Shown here in pieces: positions 1-8,892 of a stretch of 64,000 bases of DNA; positions within the stretch are counted from its first letter, which is position 1; each line of letters starts with the position of its first letter. A program made the translations under genes and the position numbers. The stretch comes from CAYYYP01 sp964475985. GTDB lineage: Bacteria; Bdellovibrionota; UBA1018; CAYHWW01. Where the stretch lies: assembly GCA_964475985.1 (NCBI GenBank), contig CAYYYP010000002.1, positions 62,001 to 126,000 on the forward strand, read 5' to 3'. The notes under the pieces are model-generated. The model searched no databases and was not told where the DNA came from. It saw nothing but the letters and a program-made list of their open reading frames with translations.

Positions 1-1
1 T

Positions 2-1606
2 AAGTTAGGTACTCGAAAATCCCTTTTGGCGATGACGCAAAGTGCGTGGGTCGCGCATCAAATTAAGGTGCAGGTACCGGGCATACAAATTGAACTCGTA
101 GGAATTGAAACCCAAGGAGATCGAATTCTTGATGTTCCTCTCAGTAAGATAGAGGGCAAGGAATTTTTTGTCGCCCAATTGGATGAGGCCCTTATGGCCA
201 AAGAAGTGGATTTTTGCGTTCACTCATTAAAGGACTTAAGTCTTGATCGTCCCAAGGAAATTATTTTGGCGGCGATCCCCGCTCGGGAAAATCCGCGGGA
301 TGTTTTGATTGCGGCACCTGATCTTTATGAGCGTCTACTTTCAAAAACCGATCGCAGGGCCATTCGGATCGGTACGTCCTCGCCGAGGAGGCTTGAAAAT
401 CTAAAATCCCTGCTTCCCGATCTCTTGCCCTACGAAGGCGAAAAACAAAAAATAGAGTTCGTGGATTTGCGTGGGAACGTCAACACCCGCATGAAACGTC
501 TGCACCCCCATCTCAATGACAACAGATCCAGTTTAGATGCTATCGTGCTTGCGGCCGCAGGTATAAACCGCCTTTTGCAGAGCGCAGAAAGCAAAGCGGA
601 GATTTTAGAACTGATGAACGGTTGCCGAGTCATGATGCTTCCCATCCTAGAAAATCCCACAGCGCCGGGGCAGGGTGCTTTGGCGGTGGAATGCCGGCGA
701 AACGACACAGAATTGTATGAGGTCTTACATAAAGCCCTTCATTGCGAAGAGACGGAACGCCAAGTTAAAGTTGAGCGGGAGATGCTTTCCGCCTGGGGCG
801 GCGGTTGCCATTTGAAGCTAGGGGCGACGGTTTTGAATTTTCCGGCACTGGGTGAGGTACTGGTAGTTAAGGGAGAACACCCTAACGGCGTCAGTGCTAA
901 AGAGTTTCGGCGACTAGGCGGAGCTCTTCCACAAAGTCATCTCCCAAAAAACTACGAAAAATCAGAGAGCTTTTCTTCGGCCTCCTTTCGCCTCAATTCC
1001 GAAAAACCACTGGCCGAAGATCTTTTGCGCCGGAATTACGAAACGGCGGAGAAGGCTAAAGTATGGCTTCTGCACCACAGTCGAGCGTTGCCTTCTGAAA
1101 ACTACTGGGCGCATGATGATAAAAACATTTGGATTTCGGGTCTTGAATCTTGGCGAAGGCTTGCTGCCCGGGGCGTGTGGGTGGAAGGGATTTTTGATGA
1201 ATTGAAGACTGGAGAAACTCCGCTTCATATTTCTTTTTTAAAGGAGAATCCCTGTTTGAACCTGGACTCTGCCTTATTGGTGGAGCTCACCCACCGGGAC
1301 GCGGCGGAGAAAAGAGATGCGCCGATATCTAACCCGGTGATTGCCACCTATGCGCTGGAACCTCGCGTACTAGACGAAGCTTCGCAGTCGCGCCTTGCGC
1401 GGGCCGGAATTTTTTATTGGACGAGCGCTTCGCAGTTTGAAACGGCGAGAAAATACCTTTCCAGATCGCAACTTAAAGATGGCCTGCACTGTTGCGGAAT
1501 GGGGAAGACTCTGCGGTTTTTAAAAACGGCACTTTCAGAGTTTCATAACGAGCCTCGAGGTTTTCTAAATGAAGGTGAGTGGCGAAGCTGGTTGGAAACG
1601 CTCTAG
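2..1606 (+). CDS. hemC: Porphobilinogen deaminase with C-terminal HemD-like domain (5' end cut by window)
   Basis: Polymerises four porphobilinogens into hydroxymethylbilane in the cytoplasmic heme pathway. The reading frame is open to the window edge and begins KLGTRKSLLAMTQS, the family N-terminus, so the true start lies upstream. HemC motifs in order: VHSLKDLS with the catalytic Asp, IGTSSPRR, LRGNVNTRM, DAIVLAAAGINRL, APGQGALAVE, and GGGCHLKLG with the dipyrromethane-attachment Cys. HemC is normally about 310 aa. Here about 215 extra residues follow, containing YWTSASQFETARKYL and HCCGMGKTLRFLK, which resemble the late part of uroporphyrinogen-III synthase (HemD). I infer a HemC-HemD fusion with a strongly diverged HemD half. 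No separate hemD is in the window. First gene of a tight heme operon: hemB starts 11 bp downstream. Confidence 0.9.
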   Translation, partial: KLGTRKSLLAMTQSAWVAHQIKVQVPGIQIELVGIETQGDRILDVPLSKIEGKEFFVAQLDEALMAKEVDFCVHSLKDLSLDRPKEIILAAIPARENPRDVLIAAPDLYERLLSKTDRRAIRIGTSSPRRLENLKSLLPDLLPYEGEKQKIEFVDLRGNVNTRMKRLHPHLNDNRSSLDAIVLAAAGINRLLQSAESKAEILELMNGCRVMMLPILENPTAPGQGALAVECRRNDTELYEVLHKALHCEETERQVKVEREMLSAWGGGCHLKLGATVLNFPALGEVLVVKGEHPNGVSAKEFRRLGGALPQSHLPKNYEKSESFSSASFRLNSEKPLAEDLLRRNYETAEKAKVWLLHHSRALPSENYWAHDDKNIWISGLESWRRLAARGVWVEGIFDELKTGETPLHISFLKENPCLNLDSALLVELTHRDAAEKRDAPISNPVIATYALEPRVLDEASQSRLARAGIFYWTSASQFETARKYLSRSQLKDGLHCCGMGKTLRFLKTALSEFHNEPRGFLNEGEWRSWLETL

Positions 1607-1616
1607 GAGGCAAATC

Positions 1617-2600
1617 ATGAATCAACGAAGACTACGCGAAAATGAATGGATCAGAGATCTGGTTCGAGAAGTCGTGGTACGCCCGGAAGCTTTGGTGCAG
1701 CCCCATTTCGTAGTGCAAGGTTTGGGTGGTCCCGAAGCCGTTCCGGGACTCACGGGCGTTTTTCGTGAAAATGAAGAGAGCCTATTAAAGCGAGTCGAGT
1801 CGGACCTTGAGAACTCAGGTGTTCGTAAACTTCTTTTATTTGGTGTGCCGAATGAAAAGGCAAACGGAAATTTTAAGGTCGATTTTACGGCTAGGCAAGT
1901 GGAGCGGCTAAGGGCTGCCTTTGGTAAAAATCTTTTCATCGCGGTGGATGTTTGTTTTTGTTCCTATTCTACCCACGGTCACTGCGGGGTGTTGCACGCG
2001 GAAGGTGATCATTTAGAAAATGCGGCCACTGTTTCGGAACTTGCCAAAGCTTCTTTGGTCTACGCCCAGGCGGGGGCTGACTGCGTAGCGCCCAGCGATA
2101 TGATGGATGGACGCGTTGCGGCGATTCGAAAAATGCTTGATGAAAACGGGTTTTCAAGGCGCCTACTCATGAGCTATTCGGCAAAATTTCATTCAAGCTT
2201 CTACGGTCCGTTTCGGGTTGCTGCCGATTCTTCGCCGCAGAAATCTGGACAGAAAAATCTTCTGCACGATAGGTCTACCTATCAAATCGATCCGTCACAT
2301 CCGAGGGACGCCTATTTAAGCAGTGAGCGTGATGCAAAGGAAGGTGCTGATATCCTCATGGTGAAGCCAGGCTTAGCTTATCTTGATATCCTTCAGGATT
2401 TGAGTCGCCGCATTGAAAAACCCTGGGCGGTATACGAAGTCAGTGGTGAATATGCCGCCATTGAAGTCCTGGCCGAACGTGGACTCATCGATGCAAGACG
2501 CGCACACCTAGAATCGTGGACGGCATTTTTTCGGGCGGGGGCGTCCATGGTGATTACCTACGGCGCAAGGCATGCTCGTAAATGGCTTTCTGAATCCTAA
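1617..2600 (+). CDS. hemB: Delta-aminolevulinic acid dehydratase (porphobilinogen synthase)
   Basis: Condenses two 5-aminolevulinates to porphobilinogen. The start is ATG 1617, preceded by AGGAGG at 1605-1610; an upstream in-frame ATG inside hemC is rejected. The 327 aa match the family length. DVCFCSYSTHGHCGV carries the three zinc-binding Cys (C113, C115, C123), so this is the zinc-dependent type. The two active-site lysines lie in SYSAKFHSSFYGPFR (K190) and MVKPGLAYLDI (K250). APSDMMDGRV and YEVSGEYA are also intact. Sits between hemC and hemL in the same operon. Confidence 0.97.
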   Translation: MNQRRLRENEWIRDLVREVVVRPEALVQPHFVVQGLGGPEAVPGLTGVFRENEESLLKRVESDLENSGVRKLLLFGVPNEKANGNFKVDFTARQVERLRAAFGKNLFIAVDVCFCSYSTHGHCGVLHAEGDHLENAATVSELAKASLVYAQAGADCVAPSDMMDGRVAAIRKMLDENGFSRRLLMSYSAKFHSSFYGPFRVAADSSPQKSGQKNLLHDRSTYQIDPSHPRDAYLSSERDAKEGADILMVKPGLAYLDILQDLSRRIEKPWAVYEVSGEYAAIEVLAERGLIDARRAHLESWTAFFRAGASMVITYGARHARKWLSES

Positions 2601-2614
2601 AGGCAGGTATTTTT

Positions 2615-3946
2615 ATGACAATGATGAACTCTAAATCTGAATCTTTTTTTACGCGAGCTAAAGCCGTAGTGCCGGGCGGAGTTCATTCCCCCGTGCGCAG
2701 CTTTCGGGGCGTTGGTGGCACACCGCATTTTATAAAAAGTGCCCATGCGTCCCGATTAGTTGACGTCGATGGAAATTCCTTCACTGATTATTGTATGAGT
2801 TGGGGGCCTTTGATCTTCGGGCATGGTGACCCAGAAATTAAAGACGCCGTAATTGAAGCCCTTCATAGGGGTTGGTCCTACGGGGCAGCCGAGCCTTACT
2901 CCCTTGAACTAGCGGAGCTCATGACGGCGAAAATTCCTGGCCTAAAAAAAGTACGGTTTGTGAGTTCCGGCACGGAGGCCGTCATGTCGGCGCTGAGAGT
3001 GGCAAGGGCGGCTACGGGCCGATCAAAAATATTGAAGTTTGATGGTTGTTACCACGGTCACGTTGATTCACTACTGGTTCGTGCTGGTTCTGGATTAGCA
3101 GATATGGCAAGTCCCGATAGCGCCGGAGTTTCCCAGGCAGTGGCGGCAGAAACCATCGTTTGCCCACTCAATGATGAAGTCGCTCTCCAAAAAATATTTA
3201 CTCAGTACGGCCAAGCAAAAAATGAAAGCGATAAAATTGCGGCCGTCATCATTGAGCCGGTGCCCGCCAATAACGGGCTTTTGCTGCAGCGCCCGGAATG
3301 GGTGAAACAGGTAATAAAGTTAGCTCGGCAAAATGGAGCGCTCGTCATTTTTGATGAAGTCATCACCGGATTTCGGGTGGGCTTTGGCGGTTATGCTGAA
3401 GAATTTTTTCTAGCGAATCAGTCAGATCAAAGTTTTTTACCTGACCTTATGACCTACGGAAAAATTATTGGTGGAGGTTTTCCCATTGGCGCCTACGGAG
3501 GTCGAAGCGATTTGATGGACCTCGTGGCACCGGTGGGCCCTGTTTACCAGGCGGGAACTTTAAGCGCTAATCCCGTGGCCGTGGCAGCTGGCCTTACCAC
3601 TTTAAAAAAGTTGCAGAATGAAAATCCTTACCCAGTTTTGGAAAAACGTGTGGCATCCCTAGCGAGCAGACTTAACGAAAAGTTAGCGCACCTAGACGTG
3701 CATGTTCAAAATAAGGCTTCGCTTTTTTGGATGGTCCTTGGTGGCAAAAGTATTGTGCGTAGTATTTCAGAAATTCCTGTTCGCCAAAAAGAACAGTACG
3801 CCAAGCTTTTTCATGCGCTCTTGGCGGAAGGCATTTATTTAGCTCCGAGCGGGTATGAGGTCAGTTTTTTGAGCACGGCGCATTTGGAGTCTGATTTAGA
3901 CGAGCTTGAAAGCAGCATCGTTAAAATTTTAGGTACGAAAGTATAA
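2615..3946 (+). CDS. hemL: Glutamate-1-semialdehyde 2,1-aminomutase
   Basis: PLP enzyme that converts glutamate-1-semialdehyde to 5-aminolevulinate, showing that this organism uses the C5 (tRNA-Glu) route. 443 aa. Visible family features: PGGVHSPVRSF near the N-terminus, MSWGPLIFGHGDPEI, SSGTEAVMSALRVAR, KFDGCYHGHVDSLLV, IFDEVITGFRVG, and the PLP lysine in YGKIIGGGFPIGAYGG (K283). Start ATG 2615 has AGGCAGG upstream. It lies 14 bp after hemB and 7 bp before the histidine kinase gene. The partner hemA is not in the window and may lie upstream of hemC. Confidence 0.97.
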   Translation: MTMMNSKSESFFTRAKAVVPGGVHSPVRSFRGVGGTPHFIKSAHASRLVDVDGNSFTDYCMSWGPLIFGHGDPEIKDAVIEALHRGWSYGAAEPYSLELAELMTAKIPGLKKVRFVSSGTEAVMSALRVARAATGRSKILKFDGCYHGHVDSLLVRAGSGLADMASPDSAGVSQAVAAETIVCPLNDEVALQKIFTQYGQAKNESDKIAAVIIEPVPANNGLLLQRPEWVKQVIKLARQNGALVIFDEVITGFRVGFGGYAEEFFLANQSDQSFLPDLMTYGKIIGGGFPIGAYGGRSDLMDLVAPVGPVYQAGTLSANPVAVAAGLTTLKKLQNENPYPVLEKRVASLASRLNEKLAHLDVHVQNKASLFWMVLGGKSIVRSISEIPVRQKEQYAKLFHALLAEGIYLAPSGYEVSFLSTAHLESDLDELESSIVKILGTKV

Positions 3947-3953
3947 TCTCATT

Positions 3954-4970
3954 ATGATGATGCAGTGGTTTCAAGGAAGCAGAGGGTTAAAACGTTTAGT
4001 GGGCATTCAAATGCTCTGGCTAAGCCTTATTCTACTGCTAGGATTTTGGTGGTCCAGGGTCGCTCTGAATCAGGCCCAAACTATTTACGCCATGAAGTTG
4101 CAGCTGGGCGTCGCGCAGGAAGAGGCCTCCCGCATTTTAAATGGCGTATCCCGGATGGTGTTTTGGGAGTCTAGTTCTTACTTTGGACTTCTGATTTTAG
4201 TCACGCTGCTCATGTTCTGGTTTTATTGGAAGGAGATTGTACGTTCACGCAGCCTTCAGGCGTTTTTTGCGTCCATGACCCATGAGTTGAAAATACCGCT
4301 TACGAGCTTAAGATTACAGGCCGAGTCCCTCCAAGAGTTGAGCTTAATAGCTGAAGCGATTTCGAAAGAAACTCAAAAAAATCTCACCACGAGGTTTCTG
4401 GAAGATTTGTTAAGGCTTGAAGCTCAGGTGGAAAGAACCCTTGAACTTGCCCGGGTTGAAGGCCAAGGGTCCCTCCATCTTAAGAACATCAATCTCCTTG
4501 AGGTGTTAAGGCAAAGCATCTCGCCTTGGGAAGAAACCTACGGAAAACGTTTTTCTGTGGAGATTATAACGCCAACGGTAAGTTGGAATGGCTTGGTCTA
4601 TGCCGATGAGGCGTCCCTGCTCGTGATTCTTAGAAATATTTTAGATAATTCTGTCCGCCACGCTATGGGCGACGAAAGTTTACGCATGCAGTTTGGCCTT
4701 AAAAAAGTGGGGGATGAAATCATTCTGACGGCCGAAGACTTTCCGGAAGACCTGGACGTGAAAGCGCGAAATCTTTCTGAATTAAAACCGAAGTTGAGTA
4801 AAATGGGCCGCCTCTATGAGCGGGGCCCTGGTTCTAAAGGCACGGGAATTGGTCTTTATCTCATTCAGTCCCTCATGAAACGCATGGGTGGCTCCGTGAA
4901 GTTTTTAGTGAATGATCTAAGTCATGGCTTTGTGAGCGAACTTCATTTTGTGAAGGGCCATGACCGGTGA
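3954..4970 (+). CDS. Membrane sensor histidine kinase inside the heme operon
   Basis: 338 aa. TM1 is at about residues 18-37 and TM2 at about 76-92, leaving a periplasmic loop of about 40 residues that is too short for a known sensor domain. The H-box is FFASMTHELKIPLTSLRL (H110), the N-box ILRNILDNSVRHAM, and the G-box GTGIGLYLIQSLMKRMGG. No HAMP domain is evident. The gene ends in a GTGA overlap or a 5-bp gap with the response regulator, so the two form a pair. Both are inserted between hemL and hemE with operon-like spacing. A link to heme or redox status is inferred from position only; the ligand is unknown. Confidence 0.9.
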   Translation: MMMQWFQGSRGLKRLVGIQMLWLSLILLLGFWWSRVALNQAQTIYAMKLQLGVAQEEASRILNGVSRMVFWESSSYFGLLILVTLLMFWFYWKEIVRSRSLQAFFASMTHELKIPLTSLRLQAESLQELSLIAEAISKETQKNLTTRFLEDLLRLEAQVERTLELARVEGQGSLHLKNINLLEVLRQSISPWEETYGKRFSVEIITPTVSWNGLVYADEASLLVILRNILDNSVRHAMGDESLRMQFGLKKVGDEIILTAEDFPEDLDVKARNLSELKPKLSKMGRLYERGPGSKGTGIGLYLIQSLMKRMGGSVKFLVNDLSHGFVSELHFVKGHDR

Positions 4971-4975
4971 GTATT

Positions 4976-5698
4976 ATGAAAGGCGTTTCCTTATTGCTGG
5001 TAGAGGACGAAAAGAACTTAAGAGTTACTCTTTTAGAGCGCCTCATGGCGGAAGGGTTTCATGCCGTGGCCGCAAAGGATGTTGCTTCTGCGCTGAAGCT
5101 TACCCATGATTCAAAAACGTTTGATCTCGCCATCATCGATGTTGGCCTTCCAGATGGAAATGGTTTTGAACTCGCAAAAACTTTAAAGGCGCAAAAAAAA
5201 ATAAAAGCGCTACTTTTCTTAACGGCTCAAGCAGGGCCCGAGGACCGAGTGAGGGGCCTCGAACTGGGGGCCGATGATTACATGCCAAAGCCCTTTCACA
5301 CAAAGGAACTTTTTTTAAGAATTAGGAACTTAATGGGTCGGACCACGTTGCCCGAGACTGAAGCTACCGTGCAGGTAGGCCGAAAAAAAATAAACTTTGA
5401 GAGTTACGAAATATTTTTAGACGACAAACGTATCGCCACTCTCTCGCAAAAAGAATGTGCTCTCTTGCGACTTTTGTATGAAAGTCGGGGCCGGGTCGTA
5501 AGCCGGGAAACCATTCTGGATTCAGTTTGGTCGGCGGATGAATCTGACTCGACGTCTGGCCTAAAGGATCTGCCCACCACACGCACGGTGGATAACTTTA
5601 TCCTGCGGCTTAGAAAATTATTAGAGGAAAACTCCGACGAACCTAAGCTCATTCGCAGTGTTCGCGGGGTAGGATATTGTTTGGAGATCCAGTCATAA
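4976..5698 (+). CDS. OmpR-family response regulator
   Basis: Partner of the preceding kinase. The receiver domain (residues 1-115) begins LLLVEDEKNLR, has the phospho-acceptor Asp in AIIDVGLPDGNGF (D55) and the conserved Lys in DYMPKPFH. The C-terminal winged helix contains LSQKECALLRLLYES and ends in RSVRGVGYCLE, as in OmpR/PhoB DNA-binding domains. Two starts are possible: GTG 4967, overlapping the kinase stop as GTGA, or ATG 4976 just after GGTGAG. The ATG is chosen because the receiver starts right behind it. The stop lies 17 bp before the hemE start. Confidence 0.92.
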   Translation: MKGVSLLLVEDEKNLRVTLLERLMAEGFHAVAAKDVASALKLTHDSKTFDLAIIDVGLPDGNGFELAKTLKAQKKIKALLFLTAQAGPEDRVRGLELGADDYMPKPFHTKELFLRIRNLMGRTTLPETEATVQVGRKKINFESYEIFLDDKRIATLSQKECALLRLLYESRGRVVSRETILDSVWSADESDSTSGLKDLPTTRTVDNFILRLRKLLEENSDEPKLIRSVRGVGYCLEIQS

Positions 5699-5715
5699 GC
5701 AACCAAGGAAAAATC

Positions 5716-6819
5716 ATGAATCAAAATGAAAGCTCACGCGGAAAAATTTTTATGGATGCCGTTCTACGACAAAACGAAGGCCGGCCTCCGGTCTGGTTCA
5801 TGCGACAAGCGGGTAGGTATCATGCGCATTATCAAGGAATTCGCAGAAAACATTCCTTTGTAGAAATGTGCAAAACTCCGGAGCTCGCGTGCGAAATCAC
5901 ATTGGGCCCCATCGCCGATTTTAAATTCGATGCCGCAATTCTATTTTCTGACCTGCTTTTTCCCTTAGAAGAGCTAGGCATGGGTTTGCATTACGACCCT
6001 TCGCCAAGGCTTGAATGGCAACTTGAAACCAAAGCTGACCTTAAAAAATTTAAAAATCTATCCATCCCAGTCGCAAAAGGAATGCGTTATCAAGCGGAGG
6101 CCTTAGAACTTCTCGACGCAAGGCTTACGCCAAACGCTGGACTCATTGGTTTTGTCGGCGGGCCCTGGACTCTGTTTTGTTACGCCGTTCAAGGCAGCCA
6201 TAAGGGTGATCTGGAACCTTCAAGGATAGGACTTCGTGACGGCAGGTTTTTTGGATTTCTTGATCTCATTGAACCCTTCCTCATTGAGAACATGGTTCTC
6301 CAGGCGAAGGCTGGCGCCCAGGCCGTGGCCCTCTTTGATACCTGTGCTGGCGATTTGGATGCGAGCACCTATGCGGAGTTTGTGATGCCGAGTCTAGGCC
6401 GCGTTATGAAGGGTTTTAAAAATCTCATGCCCCGCACTCCCGTCATTTATTATTCTAAAAATACGGGATTTGAACATTGGAGAAAACTAAGGCGATTAGA
6501 GCCAGGGCTTTTTCAGGTCTTAGGCGTGGACTGGAAAAATCCGCTCCCCAAAGTCTTTGAAGAATTTTCGGGTGAGTACGCAATTCAAGGAAATTTTGAT
6601 CCTCATCATTTGTTTTTACCCACAATTTTACTAAAACAAAAAATAGCTGATTATTTTGCGGAAATAAAACGGGCGGGCCGCGGTAGCGATTCGCTTAAGG
6701 GGTGGATTTGTGGGCTCGGTCATGGCGTTCTGCCAGGTACTCCTGAAAATCACGTGCGCCTATTTTTAGAAATGCAAGCTCAGGCCTTTGGGGCCCATAC
6801 ACAGGAAAAGGTTATATGA
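5716..6819 (+). CDS. hemE: Uroporphyrinogen decarboxylase
   Basis: Decarboxylates uroporphyrinogen III to coproporphyrinogen III. 367 aa from ATG 5716 (AAGGAA upstream). An earlier in-frame start inside the regulator gene is rejected because the family start fits RPPVWFMRQAGRYH near residue 25. Also visible: KHSFVEMCKTPELACEITLGP, the substrate Asp in AAILFSDLLFPLEELGMG, GFVGGPWTLFCYAVQG, and GLGHGVLPGTPENH. The stop overlaps hemN as ATGA (6816-6819), indicating translational coupling. Confidence 0.97.
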   Translation: MNQNESSRGKIFMDAVLRQNEGRPPVWFMRQAGRYHAHYQGIRRKHSFVEMCKTPELACEITLGPIADFKFDAAILFSDLLFPLEELGMGLHYDPSPRLEWQLETKADLKKFKNLSIPVAKGMRYQAEALELLDARLTPNAGLIGFVGGPWTLFCYAVQGSHKGDLEPSRIGLRDGRFFGFLDLIEPFLIENMVLQAKAGAQAVALFDTCAGDLDASTYAEFVMPSLGRVMKGFKNLMPRTPVIYYSKNTGFEHWRKLRRLEPGLFQVLGVDWKNPLPKVFEEFSGEYAIQGNFDPHHLFLPTILLKQKIADYFAEIKRAGRGSDSLKGWICGLGHGVLPGTPENHVRLFLEMQAQAFGAHTQEKVI

Positions 6820-8279
6820 GTCCATCAATCTCGCGTACGGAGCTGTTGCGGAAATACAATGTGCCAGGGCCTCGGTACACGAGTTACCCAACTGTCCCCT
6901 TCTGGTCGGAGACTCCTTCGCAGGAACAGTGGCTTTCCGCCTTAGCGGCTGAGCTTAAGAACGCGCGCGAAAAAAACCTAGGCGCTGCAATCTACGTTCA
7001 TATCCCTTTCTGTGAAAGTCTTTGCACTTACTGTGGTTGCAATACGCGTATTACGAGAAATCATGGGGTTGGCCTTCCCTACGTTGATACGGTCCTTGCG
7101 GAGTGGAAGCTTTACGCAGAAAAGCTAGGTTTTTCAAAGGCAGAGCCTTTACTGTTAAAAGAGCTGCACTTAGGTGGAGGTACTCCCACCTTTTTAAATT
7201 CTAACGAGCTTACAAGACTCGTTGATGGAATTCTGGAATTTTGCCGGGTAGAGAACCATTCGGCCAGCAATGAATCAGCTTCCGAATTTTCCATCGAAGT
7301 TGATCCCAGAGTCACTACGAAAGATCAACTCCAAGCCCTGGCCGTGCGCGGATTCAAACGCATCAGCCTTGGAGTTCAGGATTTTGATCCTAAAGTCCAG
7401 GACATCGTGCACCGGGTGCAAAGTGTTGAGCAGGTTCGGAAAATAACGGAAGAAGCACGAGACCTTGGTTTCACCAGCGTAAATTACGACCTAATTTATG
7501 GGCTGCCATTTCAAACTTTGGAGAGCATTCAAGCCACGATTTCTGCCGTTCGTGAATTGAAGCCTGATCGCCTGGCCTTTTACGCCTACGCCCACGTTCC
7601 TTGGATCAAAGCTTCCCAAAGACGTTTTTCGGAAAAGGACCTTCCGGCGGGTGAAGAAAAACGAAAACTTTATGAGCTAGGACGAACATTACTTGAAGAT
7701 GCTGGTTACGTCGAAATCGGCATGGATCATTTCGCGTTAAAAACGGATGACCTTTTTGTGGCCAGTCAGACGGGCCGTTTGCATAGAAACTTCATGGGGT
7801 ATACCGCCCGTTTGGTAACACCGCAGTTTGGCTTAGGCGTTTCCGCCATCGGTGACGCCTGGTCCGTATTTTCGCAGAATGAAAAGATTTTAGAAAAGTA
7901 CCAAGAACGAATTGGAAAAGGTGAGTTACCGATTCTGCGCGGACACGTGCTGAACAAGGAAGATTTGGTCATTCGCCAACATGTTTTAAAGCTTATGACG
8001 GCCCTTCGTACTAGCTGGGAAGAGCTATCGGAACAAACGGAACATCTAGAAAAGGTACCTACGCTTTTAAGGGAGGCAGCTGACGACGGGCTCGTGGAAA
8101 TTTCTAACCGGTCCGTGCGGGTGACTCCTGATGGCATTGCGTGCCTGCGAAACATTTGTATGGCCTTTGATGCGCGGCTTCAGCGACAGATGCAGAGGGA
8201 ACGGAACAATCAAGGCACAGAAGGCCCAGTTTCAGGACAAAGTCCGGGCAAGAAGACGGTTTTTAGCCAAACGATTTAG
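6816..8279 (+). CDS. hemN: Oxygen-independent coproporphyrinogen III oxidase
   Basis: Radical-SAM enzyme converting coproporphyrinogen III to protoporphyrinogen IX without oxygen. 487 aa, slightly longer than usual (about 455-460) because of a polar C-terminal tail of about 25 residues. RYTSYPTVPFW precedes the iron-sulfur motif HIPFCESLCTYCGCNTR (C66, C70, C73). HLGGGTPTFL, SIEVDPR, ISLGVQDFDPKVQ and the HemN-specific IGMDHFALKTDDL are intact. Last gene of the heme operon. Protoporphyrinogen oxidase is encoded separately at 35.4 kb. Confidence 0.96.
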   Translation: MSPSISRTELLRKYNVPGPRYTSYPTVPFWSETPSQEQWLSALAAELKNAREKNLGAAIYVHIPFCESLCTYCGCNTRITRNHGVGLPYVDTVLAEWKLYAEKLGFSKAEPLLLKELHLGGGTPTFLNSNELTRLVDGILEFCRVENHSASNESASEFSIEVDPRVTTKDQLQALAVRGFKRISLGVQDFDPKVQDIVHRVQSVEQVRKITEEARDLGFTSVNYDLIYGLPFQTLESIQATISAVRELKPDRLAFYAYAHVPWIKASQRRFSEKDLPAGEEKRKLYELGRTLLEDAGYVEIGMDHFALKTDDLFVASQTGRLHRNFMGYTARLVTPQFGLGVSAIGDAWSVFSQNEKILEKYQERIGKGELPILRGHVLNKEDLVIRQHVLKLMTALRTSWEELSEQTEHLEKVPTLLREAADDGLVEISNRSVRVTPDGIACLRNICMAFDARLQRQMQRERNNQGTEGPVSGQSPGKKTVFSQTI

Positions 8280-8454
8280 ATAGATGAAAAGAGTCTTACT
8301 CTTTATCGTTGTAGGGTAATTCTGGTTTTTATATCAGTTTTAAGTCTTCACTTCTATAGACTGGTGTGAATTTGTAATTGGCTCGCAGAACTGCTTGCCT
8401 CATAAATATAAATAGTTTATAACTGCCCTAAGATTATCGCTTCAAGGAGTTTAC

Positions 8455-8817
8455 GTGAATTTTTTACCGATTATAGGACTTGTTGTTTTAGGGCTGTTCA
8501 GTGGCCAAAAAATTTTTTCGCAAGCCCCAGAGCAAGACATTTTGTCACAGATAGATACCTGTCAGGCCGATATTTCGGCGCTGATCAATGCTTCCGTCGG
8601 TCACGGTAAAAGGTCCATGGGTGGCTTTATCGACCGCTCTGGGCACTGGCGACTGGGGCCACCAATGTCTCCACGGGAGAACGAGATTAGTCGAGAGATT
8701 CTTCAAAATCGGGAAGCGACCTTAAGAGAATGCATAAGAATTTCTGCAATAAATGAAATTCGCCGTGAAAGACAGGACTGGATACGTCGCTTAGATGATA
8801 CCCGCAGTCGTCGTTAA
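8455..8817 (+). CDS. Small exported protein of unknown function
   Basis: 120 aa from GTG 8455, preceded by AAGGAG. The N-terminus (FLPIIGLVVLGLFSGQKIFSQA) looks like a signal peptide with a possible cut after about residue 23. The mature part is short, polar and Arg/Glu rich (EIRRERQDWIRRLDD), probably helical, with two Cys. No family recognised. It stands alone between the heme operon and a convergent exported protein. Confidence 0.6.
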   Translation: MNFLPIIGLVVLGLFSGQKIFSQAPEQDILSQIDTCQADISALINASVGHGKRSMGGFIDRSGHWRLGPPMSPRENEISREILQNREATLRECIRISAINEIRRERQDWIRRLDDTRSRR

Positions 8818-8892
8818 TCTCAGGCACCACCTTTTGTTACCCAGGGAAATCATCATTAGTTGCACACTTGGTATTGGAAAATAAGGGCGGTC

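Noticed and set aside
8288..8304. AAAGAGT-CTT-ACTCTTT hairpin after hemN
   Set aside because: Weak AT-rich 7-bp stem without a T tract; it could end the heme operon but is not convincing as a terminator.
8376..8396. Sigma-54-like TGGCTC...TTGC upstream of the 8455 gene
   Set aside because: The spacing between GG and GC does not fit the required 10 nt with a good -12 element, unlike the four island promoters.
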